Shown here in pieces: positions 1 through 6,586 of a DNA stretch of 8,866 nt (its first letter is position 1; the number at the start of each line of letters is the position of its first letter). Location: the NCBI GenBank assembly GCA_005883655.1, contig VBDA01000143.1, positions 1-8,866 on the forward strand, in the 5' to 3' direction. Under the pieces are notes generated by a model. It was not told where the DNA came from, ran no database searches, and worked only from the letters and a program-made list of their open reading frames with translations. This DNA is from Betaproteobacteria bacterium. GTDB taxonomy: Bacteria > Pseudomonadota > Gammaproteobacteria > Burkholderiales > Casimicrobiaceae. Made by a program: the position numbers and the translations under genes.

Positions 1-17
1 CGTGCGGGCAAGCGCCT

Positions 18-1487
18 TTAGACGGACAGGCTCATTTCCGTCCCGGCGAAGCGAATGCGGGCATGGCGTATGTCCGAGCGCGTCCCTATGTGGCGGATCA
101 ACTCATACAAGGGCGACGTGCGGAACTGGTACACGGGCTCCGGTTTTTTGAGCGCGGCGAGCAGTCGTTCGTTGTAGAACGCGGCGAGCAATACGTCCTC
201 GTCGCTCGTCCGTGCGCCGAGCTTGGCTCGAAGCTGTGGCAGCCACGGCGCGACATGCTCGGCTGGCCGGGCCGTTACCATGTCTTGTGGCCGGATGTTC
301 GCCCGCTCCATGAACGCACCAGTTGGCTCCGCCGCGAGCCGGCCGTAGTAGCCCATGGCGTACTTGCGCACTTCATCGGGGATCGTTTTGTAGCGCTCGC
401 CCTGCACCACGTTGAGCACGGCCTGGGTGATAATGTATTGCGCAAAAGGGCTAACCAAAATGGGATAGCCGAGGTCGCGGCGCACCTGTGCGGCCTCCGC
501 GAGGATGGCCGGCAGACGCGCTTCCATTTGCATGGCCTGCAGTTGCGCGCGCAGATTGGAGATCATGCCGCCGGGTACCTGGTGCTCGTACAGAGCGGGA
601 TCGTATTGCGCCACCTGGCCGCGCGGCTTGCCCTCGCGTTCTGCGAGCCAGGAGAAATAGCCGGACACTTCCGCCAGCGCCTTGCGATCGATGCCGGTGA
701 CGAAGCCCAAGGCGCGAGCGCGCGAGTCGATGTCTTCGGTGGCAGGCAGCGAGGCGCCATTGGCGAGCGGCTCGGCCGCCGTATAGCCATAGCGGAAGCC
801 TGTTTCGATGGCGATCTGATAGACCTCGGGGGCGAGGCCCGACTGGCAATGCGAGTGCAGCTGCATCGGGATCGTCCCGGCAGCTTGAACGATCGCCGGG
901 AACAGCGTGAGCGCGCGCGCCGGAGTGAGGAGTCCCGTCGGGTCCTTGATGGAAATGAAATCGCTTTTCAGCGCCTTCAGCTCAAAGGCGCGCTCGACGT
1001 AGTACGCGTCCGTATGCACGGGGCTCAGCGTGTACGTAATCATCGCGTTCACCTGCATTCCCGCCTCGTGTGCCGAGCGTATCGAGGACTCGAGATTGCG
1101 GTTGTCATTGAGGGCGTCGTAGACCGTCAGCACTTTTATCCCGAGCCTCGCCAGCACCTGCGAGTTGAGCGCCACGATGTCGTCGGGGAAAAGCTCGAAC
1201 GTGTACAGACTCTGGCCACGCGTCAGCGCGTCGCAGGGCGTGGCGAGGCGGCTGCACAAAAGCCTGACGCGCTGGTAAGGGTTCTCGTGCAGGAAGCGCA
1301 CGCAGACGTCGAACACCGCGCCGCCCAGAATGTTCAGGTACTCATAGCCGACACCGTCGAGAGTGTCCAGAATCGGCGTCATCATCGCGGTGGTCATGCG
1401 CGTCGACCAAAGGCATTGGTGGCCATCGCGCAGTGTCACATCGATGCATCCAAAGCGGCGCGGGACATCTTGGGAAAAGTGGCTCAC
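18..1487 (-). CDS. Biotin-dependent carboxyltransferase, pyruvate carboxylase/OadA type (CT-1)
   Basis: Predicted cytoplasmic carboxyltransferase of the DRE-TIM/HMGL-like family (as in OadA, PycB, transcarboxylase 5S), which moves CO2 between carboxybiotin and a keto substrate. The 489-aa length fits a CT subunit with no fused biotin domain. Visible active-site elements: TLRDGHQCLW at 18-27 (R20, D21, H23, Q24), TRGQSL at 89-94 (R90), FISIKDPTG at 177-185 (K181, the expected carbamylated lysine) and LHSHC at 210-214 (H211 and H213, expected metal ligands). The C-terminal part holds VPGGMISNL and an ERYKTIPDEVRKY segment typical of the conserved post-barrel domain. The start is GTG at 1487 with an AGGA Shine-Dalgarno 6 nt upstream. 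It is divergent from the BKACE operon and most similar, by eye, to the vestigial CT at 2990-3124. Classical enzymes have RDAHQS and HCH/HTH; here Gly follows RD and Cys follows HSH, so the substrate may not be pyruvate/oxaloacetate. The family call is firm; the substrate is unknown. Confidence 0.9.
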   Translation of the reverse strand: MSHFSQDVPRRFGCIDVTLRDGHQCLWSTRMTTAMMTPILDTLDGVGYEYLNILGGAVFDVCVRFLHENPYQRVRLLCSRLATPCDALTRGQSLYTFELFPDDIVALNSQVLARLGIKVLTVYDALNDNRNLESSIRSAHEAGMQVNAMITYTLSPVHTDAYYVERAFELKALKSDFISIKDPTGLLTPARALTLFPAIVQAAGTIPMQLHSHCQSGLAPEVYQIAIETGFRYGYTAAEPLANGASLPATEDIDSRARALGFVTGIDRKALAEVSGYFSWLAEREGKPRGQVAQYDPALYEHQVPGGMISNLRAQLQAMQMEARLPAILAEAAQVRRDLGYPILVSPFAQYIITQAVLNVVQGERYKTIPDEVRKYAMGYYGRLAAEPTGAFMERANIRPQDMVTARPAEHVAPWLPQLRAKLGARTSDEDVLLAAFYNERLLAALKKPEPVYQFRTSPLYELIRHIGTRSDIRHARIRFAGTEMSLSV

Positions 1488-1601
1488 GGCCGATCCTGTA
1501 TCAGGGTGGGGTATAAGGTGGGAAGATTACCGGTGGGCATCCGCTGAACACAACTATTTCCGGTTCCGGCAAGCTCTGACTTTTGACGCGAAGGACGATC
1601 A
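1488..1601. promoter_or_regulatory. Divergent intergenic region with three GGTGGG repeats
   Basis: This 114-bp gap separates the start of CT-1 (leftward) from the start of BKACE (rightward), so it should hold promoters for both. The hexamer GGTGGG occurs three times in the same orientation at 1505-1510, 1517-1522 and 1532-1537, a possible binding site for a regulator. TATAAG at 1512-1517 resembles a -10 box for rightward transcription but has no convincing -35 box. An AAGGA Shine-Dalgarno at 1591-1595 serves the BKACE ATG at 1602. No regulator gene is in the window. The promoter role is inferred from gene layout; the exact boxes are weak. Confidence 0.5.
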
Positions 1602-2435
1602 ATGGCTACACCCGTCATCATAACGGTAGCGATTACCGGTGCACTGCCGCGCAAGAAAGACAATCCGGCCGTGCCGGTCACGCCAGCCGAGCAGGTCGAG
1701 TCCACGCACGAGGCCTTTGAGGCTGGTGCGTCGCTGGTGCATGTGCACGTGCGCAATCCCGACGAATCCCCGGGTTCCGACCCGGAGCTGTACGGAGCAG
1801 TGCAAGAAGGTGTGCGCAAACATTGCCCCGGAATGATCGTTCAGTTCTCCACCGGCGGCCGCGGGCGCGACCAGCACTCGCGCGGAGCGATGCTCTACCT
1901 GAAGCCCGACATGGCGTCGCTTGCCACCGGCTCGGTCAACTTTCCGACCAATATTTACGAGAACCCTCCCGAGTTTGTCGAAGGCTTGGCGCGGACCATG
2001 CTGGAGTACGGAATCAAGCCCGAGATAGAAGTTTTCGATCTCGCGATGCTGTACAACGCAGCCAGTTTGGTGAAGAAGGGGCTGCTCAAGGAGAAACCTC
2101 ATGTCCAGTTCGTCCTGGGGATTCCCAATGCCATGCCGATGCGTCCTTCGATTTTCAATTTCCTTCGCGCCGAGCTCGCCGAAGTATTGCCGGGCGCGAC
2201 CTGGGTCGCGGCGGGTATCGGCCGCCATCAGTGGGAGGTGAACCTGTTGTGCCTCGAGGCCGGGGGACATTGCCGCACGGGGCTGGAGGACAACACCCGC
2301 TTCGATGCCACACGCCTCGCGGTCAGCAACGCCGAATTGGTCACGAAGATCGTCGACGTGTGCGAGCGATACGACAGGCGGCCTGCCACGCCCACGGAAG
2401 CGCGTCAAATTCTCGGCTTGCCACAGGCCGCGTAG
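1602..2435 (+). CDS. Beta-keto acid cleavage enzyme (BKACE, DUF849 family)
   Basis: Predicted zinc-dependent enzyme that condenses a beta-keto acid with acetyl-CoA and cleaves it to acetoacetate plus a new acyl-CoA. The characterised member is 3-keto-5-aminohexanoate cleavage enzyme (Kce). The 277-aa length is normal for the family. Visible landmarks: VHVHVRNPD with H47 and H49 as zinc ligands, QFSTGGRGRD at 81-90, EIEVFD with E143, and CRTGLEDN at 224-231 giving R225, E229 and D230. These match the Kce pattern H46/H48, E143, R226, E230, D231 as I remember it. ATG 1602 is preceded by AAGGA at a 6-nt spacing. It is the first gene of the rightward run, 37 nt before the biotin carrier gene. BKACEs differ widely in the keto acid they accept, and the residues that set this cannot be read reliably here. 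Placement next to carboxyltransferase genes suggests its keto acid may be made by carboxylation (inference). Confidence 0.92.
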   Translation: MATPVIITVAITGALPRKKDNPAVPVTPAEQVESTHEAFEAGASLVHVHVRNPDESPGSDPELYGAVQEGVRKHCPGMIVQFSTGGRGRDQHSRGAMLYLKPDMASLATGSVNFPTNIYENPPEFVEGLARTMLEYGIKPEIEVFDLAMLYNAASLVKKGLLKEKPHVQFVLGIPNAMPMRPSIFNFLRAELAEVLPGATWVAAGIGRHQWEVNLLCLEAGGHCRTGLEDNTRFDATRLAVSNAELVTKIVDVCERYDRRPATPTEARQILGLPQAA

Positions 2436-2458
2436 CCGATCAAACCTCGCGCCGGCAT

Positions 2459-2464
2459 AGGAGA
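2459..2464 (+). promoter_or_regulatory. Shine-Dalgarno AGGAGA deciding the GTG start at 2473
   Basis: AGGAGA sits 8 nt before GTG 2473, a near-ideal ribosome binding site. It fixes this GTG as the start of the biotin carrier gene, since no ATG lies near the conserved N-terminus. Confidence 0.7.
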
Positions 2465-2472
2465 CCTTCTCA

Positions 2473-2985
2473 GTGGGCAAAGAGATCCTCACCTACGACG
2501 ACCTGCTGCAGATTGTCGAGCTGATCAAGTCCGCGGAATCCTTTTCCGAGTTTCATCTGAAAATCGGAGACATCGAGCTCGATCTGCGCAAGTCCGACTC
2601 CGGTGCCGCGCCTCCGCCCGCTGCCAATGCGAGCACCGCACCGCCTGCTGCTGACGTGACTGCTCCGGCCAAGCTCGAGCCGGCACCGGCTGGTCACGTC
2701 GCATCAACCCCTGCAAGAGCCGCGGTCGAGGTTCCCGCCGGCGCCGTGACGATCAAATCGCCGATGGTGGGGACTTTCTACCGCAGTCCGGAACCGGGGG
2801 CCAAGCCCTTCGTCGAAGTGGGGCAGCGGGTCAGCGCGGACACCACGGTATGCATCATCGAGGTGATGAAACTGATGAATTCCATTGCCGCCGGCTGCGA
2901 GGGCACGGTTACCCACGTGCTTGCGAACGATGCCGAAGCGGTCGACGTGGGACAGCTGCTGATCATCATCGATCCGAAAGCCTAA
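2473..2985 (+). CDS. Biotin carboxyl carrier protein, AccB-like
   Basis: Carries covalently bound biotin between a biotin carboxylase and a carboxyltransferase. The 170-aa protein has an N-terminal AccB-like segment (1-40), a flexible Ala/Pro-rich linker (about 43-92) and a biotinyl/lipoyl domain (about 93-169). The biotinylation motif is EVMKLMN at 130-136, with K133 as the modified lysine; it differs from the commonest EAMKMMN but keeps MK. SPMVGTFYRSPEPGAKPF at 97-114 matches the thumb-bearing beta-strand region of AccB, so this is an AccB-type carrier rather than the tail of an OadA or PC. Start is GTG with a strong Shine-Dalgarno. The gene is followed after 4 nt by the collapsed carboxyltransferase remnant, so its original partner was probably that CT. 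Its partners now may be CT-1 and/or CT-2. No biotin carboxylase or biotin-protein ligase gene is in the window. I withhold accB because the context is not fatty acid synthesis. Confidence 0.92.
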   Translation: MGKEILTYDDLLQIVELIKSAESFSEFHLKIGDIELDLRKSDSGAAPPPAANASTAPPAADVTAPAKLEPAPAGHVASTPARAAVEVPAGAVTIKSPMVGTFYRSPEPGAKPFVEVGQRVSADTTVCIIEVMKLMNSIAAGCEGTVTHVLANDAEAVDVGQLLIIIDPKA

Positions 2986-2989
2986 AAAC

Positions 2990-3124
2990 GTGAGACGGCT
3001 GGGATTTATCGATGTGACGCTGCGCGATGGGCACCAGTGTCTGTGGGCTACGCGCGTGACGTCGGCAATGATGGCGCCGCGTGCGCATCCGTTTGCCGGC
3101 GCGGAACTTCAGGTGGTTTGCTAG
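2990..3124 (+). pseudogene. Carboxyltransferase remnant with internal deletion
   Basis: A 44-codon frame (GTG 2990 to TAG 3122) begins 4 nt after the biotin carrier gene. Its first 30 residues are a CT N-terminus: IDVTLRDGHQCLWATR, then VTSAMMAP. By eye, 20 of 24 residues match CT-1 residues 15-38, and the DNA matches at about 59 of 72 positions. After MMAP the match stops. The last residues, FAGAELQVVC, match the CT-1 C-terminus FAGTEMSLSV right up to the stop. In a shifted frame just before this, RVRIR matches the CT-1 ARIR segment, so one base seems to be lost between RIR and FAG. About 430-450 codons of the middle are gone, with the junction near 3074-3082 in GC-rich sequence. No barrel remains, so it cannot be an active CT. 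It could still be translated as a short peptide, or be an assembly collapse. Confidence 0.82.
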
Positions 3125-3147
3125 CACACTAGCACCCAGAGATCATC

Positions 3148-3612
3148 GTGGCGCATACCGATTGCGGTCATCTCGAACAGATTCTCGTGAGCGAAAACAT
3201 CCCACCTCGCCCATTGCCGGATACCAGGAATGCCGGCGAAAAATTCTGGATCGCGGCAGCCGAAGGCGTGTTGCTGGTACCGAAATGCACTGCCTGCTCG
3301 CGCACGTTCTGGCATCCGCGACCGCGCTGCCCGCACTGCGGATCCACCAGCGTCGACTGGATCAAGGCTACCGGTAATGGCACGGTCCACACATTTACGG
3401 TGGTGCGGCAATCGGGTGACCCGTACTTCAAAACGAAACTGCCCTATGCCGTGGCAATGATCGAGCTCGACGAAGGTGTACGTATTATGAGCAATATCGT
3501 CGACACGCCGCTCGAAGTCTTGCGTATTGGAATGAGAGTGGAAGTCCTGTTCGAAGCGGCGCCCGGGGGCATCGCCATTCCCCTGTTCCGTGCGCAAAGC
3601 CGCGGCGCATGA
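3148..3612 (+). CDS. Zn-ribbon/OB-fold protein (DUF35 family)
   Basis: 154-aa protein with a short N-terminal helix region (about 30-45, EKFWIAAAEG), a zinc ribbon with C47-x2-C50 and C61-x2-C64, and an OB-fold C-terminal half (about 70-150, starting GNGTVHTFTVV). This is the standard DUF35 layout. Family members act as non-catalytic or CoA-binding partners of thiolase-superfamily enzymes, for example the DUF35 part of ChsH2 with the aldolase Ltp2 in steroid side-chain loss, and the archaeal thiolase/HMG-CoA synthase complex. The next large gene is such a thiolase-like protein, so the two probably form a complex. The start is GTG 3148, the first start after the in-frame stop at 3130; its Shine-Dalgarno is weak, and GTG 3187 (residue 14) is an alternative. 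Its TGA overlaps the ATG of the bridging mini-frame. Confidence 0.88.
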   Translation: MAHTDCGHLEQILVSENIPPRPLPDTRNAGEKFWIAAAEGVLLVPKCTACSRTFWHPRPRCPHCGSTSVDWIKATGNGTVHTFTVVRQSGDPYFKTKLPYAVAMIELDEGVRIMSNIVDTPLEVLRIGMRVEVLFEAAPGGIAIPLFRAQSRGA

Positions 3613-3749
3613 GCCCGCCGGGCCGTCCCAAGGGCGAATACCGGAGCGCGCAGCGCGAAGGTACTCCAATGAGACCTCCGCACGGCCGTCCGAAGGAAGG
3701 CTCGCTCCCGCTTGGCGGGAAGGCGCGCAGCGCAAAGGGCGCCCAATGA
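3609..3749 (+). CDS. 46-aa bridging repeat peptide frame
   Basis: Open frame of 46 codons whose ATG overlaps the DUF35 stop (ATGA, 3609-3612) and whose TGA overlaps the thiolase start (ATGA, 3746-3749). The peptide consists of two imperfect copies of one motif: MSPPGRPKGEYRSAQREGTP (1-20) and, with an insert, MRPPHGRPKEG then SLPLGGKARSAKGAQ (21-46). Shared core: PP, GRPK, and RSAxxxG. It is basic and has no membrane segment or recognisable domain. I remember similar GRPKGEYRSAQ/LPLGGKARSAKG strings as dispersed intergenic repeats in betaproteobacteria, but cannot check this. It may be translated to keep ribosomes moving from DUF35 to thiolase, or be a repeat inserted so that coupling was kept. 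No function is known to me. Confidence 0.5.
   Translation: MSPPGRPKGEYRSAQREGTPMRPPHGRPKEGSLPLGGKARSAKGAQ
3609..3749 (+). repeat. Two degenerate tandem units with a hairpin in the second
   Basis: Unit 1 is 3609-3668 and unit 2 is 3669-3749. Both begin ATGAG, both run into CCAATGA, and they share the GGCCGTCC and GCGCAGCGC cores. Unit 2 carries an extra stretch with a 6-bp stem and 3-nt loop at 3706-3720 (TCCCGC TTG GCGGGA). The high similarity of the cores against a diverged rest suggests an older duplication or two separate insertions of a dispersed element. Confidence 0.6.
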
Positions 3750-4891
3750 CCCAAGGGCATCTTTCGGGGCAAGTGTCCGTCGTAGGTGCGGCAACGGCGG
3801 GCATCGGCTGGGACACGCGAAACAGTGTCTCCGAGATCATGGCGGAAGCCGCCAACAAGGCATTGGACGATGCCGGCCTCCGCCTCGCTGAGGTGGACGG
3901 GGTGTTCGCCGTCACGCCTTATTACTGGATGCCCTCGGCTACCCTCGCCGATCAGTTGGGTATCCAGCCCAAGGTCACCGATTCGACCAACATCGGCGGC
4001 GCGTCGGTCGTGGCACACGTGGGGCATGCGGTGCGTGCCATCGCATCGGGGCAATGCGAGGTGGCGGTGATCGCCTATGCCAGCACCCAGCGCAGCGACG
4101 GCGGCAAGCTGGTCACCGGCGCCGACGTCCTGCCCTACGAGCGGCCTTATGGCGCGCTGTTCCCGATCTCCGGCTATGCGATGGTGATGCAAAGGCACAT
4201 GCACGACTTCGGCACCACGCGCGAGCAACTGGCCAAGGTGACGGTTGCCGCGAGTCGGTGGGCGGCGCTCAATCCCGAAGCATTGAAACCGGAGCCGCTC
4301 ACGGTGGCGGACGTGCTGGCCTCGCCGCTGGTCAGCGATCCGTTGCGCAAGCTCGATATTTGTCTTGTCACCAACGGCGCCGGCGCGATCGTGCTCACCA
4401 GTACGGAGCGGGCGAAGAAGCTCAGGAAACCCGCCGTCAGCGTGCTCGGGACAGGCGAGAGCCACAGTCATTGTTATGTCACGAATATGCGTAGCTTCAC
4501 CGCCACGGCCGGTGTGGAATCGGGCAAGGCCGCTTACGAAATGGCGGGACTGGGCCCCGAGGACATGGATTTCGCGCAGATCTACGACGCCTTCACCATC
4601 ATGGTTTTGCTCGGCCTGGAAGACCTCGGCTTTTGCAAAAAAGGCGAGGGCGGAGGCATGATAGATGCAGGAATCGGCCCGGGCTCCCGCTTGCCGGTCA
4701 ACACGACGGGCGGGGGATTACGGTACTGTCATCCCGGCATGTTCGGTATCTTTCTGTTGGTGGAAGCGGTGCGGCAATTGCGCAAGGAATGCGGCAAGCG
4801 CCAGGTGGAGACCGCGCGGTGCGGCCTGGTGCATGGTTTTGGCGGTGTGCTGGCAGGCAACGCCACGGTGATCCTGGGCGTGGATACTTGA
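3746..4891 (+). CDS. SCP-x/lipid-transfer-type thiolase-like protein, possible aldolase
   Basis: 381-aa member of the thiolase superfamily, SCP-x (nonspecific lipid-transfer protein) branch. Landmarks: IGGASVVAHVGHA at 83-95 where the nucleophile-bearing helix should be; IYDAFTIMVLLGLEDLGF at 279-296; PVNTTGGGLRYCHPGMFG at 317-334 with the conserved His at 329; and HGFGGVLAGNATVIL near the end. No Cys is seen at the nucleophile position (Gly-Gly-Ala-Ser) or in the C-terminal Gly-rich loop, so classical thiolysis is unlikely. Ltp2-type proteins with this architecture work as retro-aldolases with a DUF35 partner, which is the gene upstream; C-C bond cleavage or formation on a CoA ester is the best guess. 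The start at ATG 3746 is chosen because the protein's conserved part begins there; the frame stays open upstream to 3590 only as an overlap with the DUF35 gene and mini-frame. It is coupled to the mini-frame by ATGA. Confidence 0.87.
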   Translation: MTQGHLSGQVSVVGAATAGIGWDTRNSVSEIMAEAANKALDDAGLRLAEVDGVFAVTPYYWMPSATLADQLGIQPKVTDSTNIGGASVVAHVGHAVRAIASGQCEVAVIAYASTQRSDGGKLVTGADVLPYERPYGALFPISGYAMVMQRHMHDFGTTREQLAKVTVAASRWAALNPEALKPEPLTVADVLASPLVSDPLRKLDICLVTNGAGAIVLTSTERAKKLRKPAVSVLGTGESHSHCYVTNMRSFTATAGVESGKAAYEMAGLGPEDMDFAQIYDAFTIMVLLGLEDLGFCKKGEGGGMIDAGIGPGSRLPVNTTGGGLRYCHPGMFGIFLLVEAVRQLRKECGKRQVETARCGLVHGFGGVLAGNATVILGVDT

Positions 4892-4940
4892 GGGCGGGGA
4901 CAGCGAGTCACGATGAACGCAGCGTACGGCGGGGAAAGCG

Positions 4941-6548
4941 ATGCTGGCGGAGCAAGCAGTGGCGACTAACGCGCTCGCCGAGCTCCTATCCCGCGCCGGA
5001 CAGCAGTTCGCGCGACGCGAGGCCGTCGTGGGCGAGCGGAGCTCGATGACTTTCGCCGAAGTCGAAGCGGACAGCAATCGACTGGCATCGTATCTGTCTA
5101 TCGCGCTTCGGCTGAAAAAAGGCGAACGGGTCGCCATCCTGCTGCCCAATTGCCCGGAATTCGTCGTGACCGATTTCGCCCTGATCAAGGCGGGCTTGAT
5201 CCGAGTGCCGGTGAATCCGCGTTACACCGCGCATGAAATTGAACTCATCGTGAGCCACTCGGCTGCGGCAGTGCTCGTTACCAGCGCTGCTTTCGTGAGC
5301 GTGGTGGGAGAGATTCGTCCCGCGCTCGCCTCGCTGCGCTGCGTAATCGTACTGGACAGCACGCCTGGCGTTCCCGGGGCCCTCGGCTGGCGCGATGCGC
5401 TGGACCAGGGAACGGCTGCGACTTTCGCCGTCGATACCGTCGATGACGACGGCTACATGCTCGCCTATACCTCCGGCACCACCGGCCGTCCAAAAGGCGC
5501 GTTGACGACGGTCAAGTCGCGCTGGGCGGGCGTTGTCATGACTTACGCCAACGAGCTCTTCGTAACGCCGGCGGATGCGATGCTGCACGTCGCCTCGCTC
5601 GCGCACGGCAGTGGCACCAAGGTGCTGCCGCTTTTCGTCAAGGGCGGTAAAAACATTCTGTTGCCGAAGTTCTCGCCGGTGGAGTTTTTTCGCCTGGTTG
5701 AAGAACACAAGGTCACGATCAGCTGGATGGTGCCGACCATGGTGGCGATGCTGGTGGACGCGTGGAACGAGAATCGCTTCGACACCTCGAGCCTTCGCAC
5801 CATTATCTACGGCGGTGCACCCATGCCCGAGCCGGTGCTGCAGCGGGCGCTCGCGACCTTCGGTCCGATATTCATGCAGATCTACGGATTGACCGAAGCC
5901 CCGCATCCGGACCTGATTCTTGCGAAGCATGAACACCTCCCCGATCCAGTTACCGGCCTGCGCTCCGGCATTGGCGCGACCGGACGTGTCGCCATCGGTG
6001 TACGGATCAGGCTGGTGGACGACGCCGGCCGCGACGTTGCGCCCGGCGAGGTGGGCGAGATCATCGTTGGCGGCGACCATGTCATGGCGGGTTATTGGAA
6101 CGATCCTGTTGCAACGGAGGAGACCGTGCGCGAAGGCTGGTGCTCCACCGGTGACCTGGCGCGCGTCGACGAGGAGGGTTTCTACACTATCGTCGATCGC
6201 AAAAAGGAAATGATCATCTCCGGTGGCTACAACGTCTATCCGCGAGAGGTCGAGGATGTCCTGTACCGGCATCCATCGGTAGCCGAATGTGCCGTCATCG
6301 GCGTGCCCGATGGGATCTGGGGCGAGACGGTGCATGCGCTCATCGTAGCGAAGCCGGGCTGCGCGATCGAAATGGAGGCGATCAGCGCGCACTGCGCGCG
6401 TGACCTGGCGGGCTACAAAAAACCGCGGAAGCTCACCGTGCTTCCGGAATTGCCCAAGACCGCCAACGGGAAGATCGACAAGAAAGCGCTGCGCGCCCGC
6501 TTCGCAGCGGCAAATCCCGCGTCCAAAGAAACGGAAGCGACGGCGTGA
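4941..6548 (+). CDS. Acyl-CoA synthetase (AMP-forming, ANL superfamily)
   Basis: 535-aa adenylate-forming ligase that activates a carboxylic acid with ATP and joins it to CoA in the cytoplasm. Motifs in order: P-loop YTSGTTGRPKGA at 176-187, IIYGGAPM at 288-295, QIYGLTEAP at 313-321, STGDLA at 402-407, DRKKEMIISGGYNVYP at 419-434, and PKTANGKIDKK at 505-515 with catalytic K511. Length and full motif set suggest an active enzyme. The acid it uses is not readable; the EAPHPD stretch after YGLT differs from common fatty-acid or benzoate types. ATG 4941 follows GGGGAAAG. The 49-nt gap from the thiolase-like gene is the longest in the second half of the run. Its C-terminal KETEATA tail is repeated just downstream. 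Likely role: activating an acid intermediate, either the entry substrate or one released by the pathway. Confidence 0.93.
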   Translation: MLAEQAVATNALAELLSRAGQQFARREAVVGERSSMTFAEVEADSNRLASYLSIALRLKKGERVAILLPNCPEFVVTDFALIKAGLIRVPVNPRYTAHEIELIVSHSAAAVLVTSAAFVSVVGEIRPALASLRCVIVLDSTPGVPGALGWRDALDQGTAATFAVDTVDDDGYMLAYTSGTTGRPKGALTTVKSRWAGVVMTYANELFVTPADAMLHVASLAHGSGTKVLPLFVKGGKNILLPKFSPVEFFRLVEEHKVTISWMVPTMVAMLVDAWNENRFDTSSLRTIIYGGAPMPEPVLQRALATFGPIFMQIYGLTEAPHPDLILAKHEHLPDPVTGLRSGIGATGRVAIGVRIRLVDDAGRDVAPGEVGEIIVGGDHVMAGYWNDPVATEETVREGWCSTGDLARVDEEGFYTIVDRKKEMIISGGYNVYPREVEDVLYRHPSVAECAVIGVPDGIWGETVHALIVAKPGCAIEMEAISAHCARDLAGYKKPRKLTVLPELPKTANGKIDKKALRARFAAANPASKETEATA

Positions 6549-6586
6549 TCTCGCTCGCCTGTATGGAAACGGAAGCCGCGGCATGA
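6528..6586 (+). repeat. Direct repeat at ligase/small-protein junction, with 13-aa bridging frame
   Basis: A 21-bp sequence at 6528-6548 is repeated at 6566-6586 (18 of 21 positions equal). The first copy encodes the ligase tail and its TGA; the second ends in ATGA containing the start of the next gene at 6583. Between them, a 13-codon frame starts at GTG 6545, overlapping the ligase stop (GTGA), and ends at TGA 6584, overlapping the next ATG. Its peptide ends METEAAA, echoing the ligase end KETEATA. This looks like a tandem duplication of the gene end that preserved stop-start coupling. Whether the 13-mer is translated is unknown. Confidence 0.55.

Noticed and set aside
63..1547. Long open frame on the plus strand opposite CT-1
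   Set aside because: It is the antisense shadow of a clear carboxyltransferase gene in GC-rich DNA; its peptide is Arg/His-rich with no domain.
1599..2492. Minus-strand open frame opposite BKACE
   Set aside because: BKACE on the plus strand has all catalytic residues; the antisense frame is a by-product of GC-rich third positions.
3081..3377. Plus-strand 98-aa frame running from the CT remnant into DUF35
   Set aside because: It is out of frame with DUF35, which has the zinc ribbon; only its first few residues (RIR) are meaningful, as part of the decayed CT tail.
3706..3720. Hairpin considered as a terminator
   Set aside because: The stem is only 6 bp, no T-run follows, and it lies inside a tightly coupled run of genes.
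3590..3745. N-terminal extension of the thiolase-like protein
   Set aside because: The extra 52 residues come from reading the DUF35 end and the repeat region in another frame; the ATG at 3746 sits in an ATGA overlap and begins the conserved protein.
3485..4471. Minus-strand open frame across the DUF35/thiolase junction
   Set aside because: It runs antisense through two well-supported genes and the repeat; composition is that of a shadow frame.
4913..4969. 18-aa frame overlapping the ligase start
   Set aside because: It has no ATGA overlap with the upstream gene, low-complexity Gly/Ser/Ala content and no repeat; chance is the simplest explanation.
4986..6584. Long open frame on the minus strand opposite the acyl-CoA synthetase
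   Set aside because: The other strand encodes a complete ligase motif set; the antisense peptide shows no recognisable motif.
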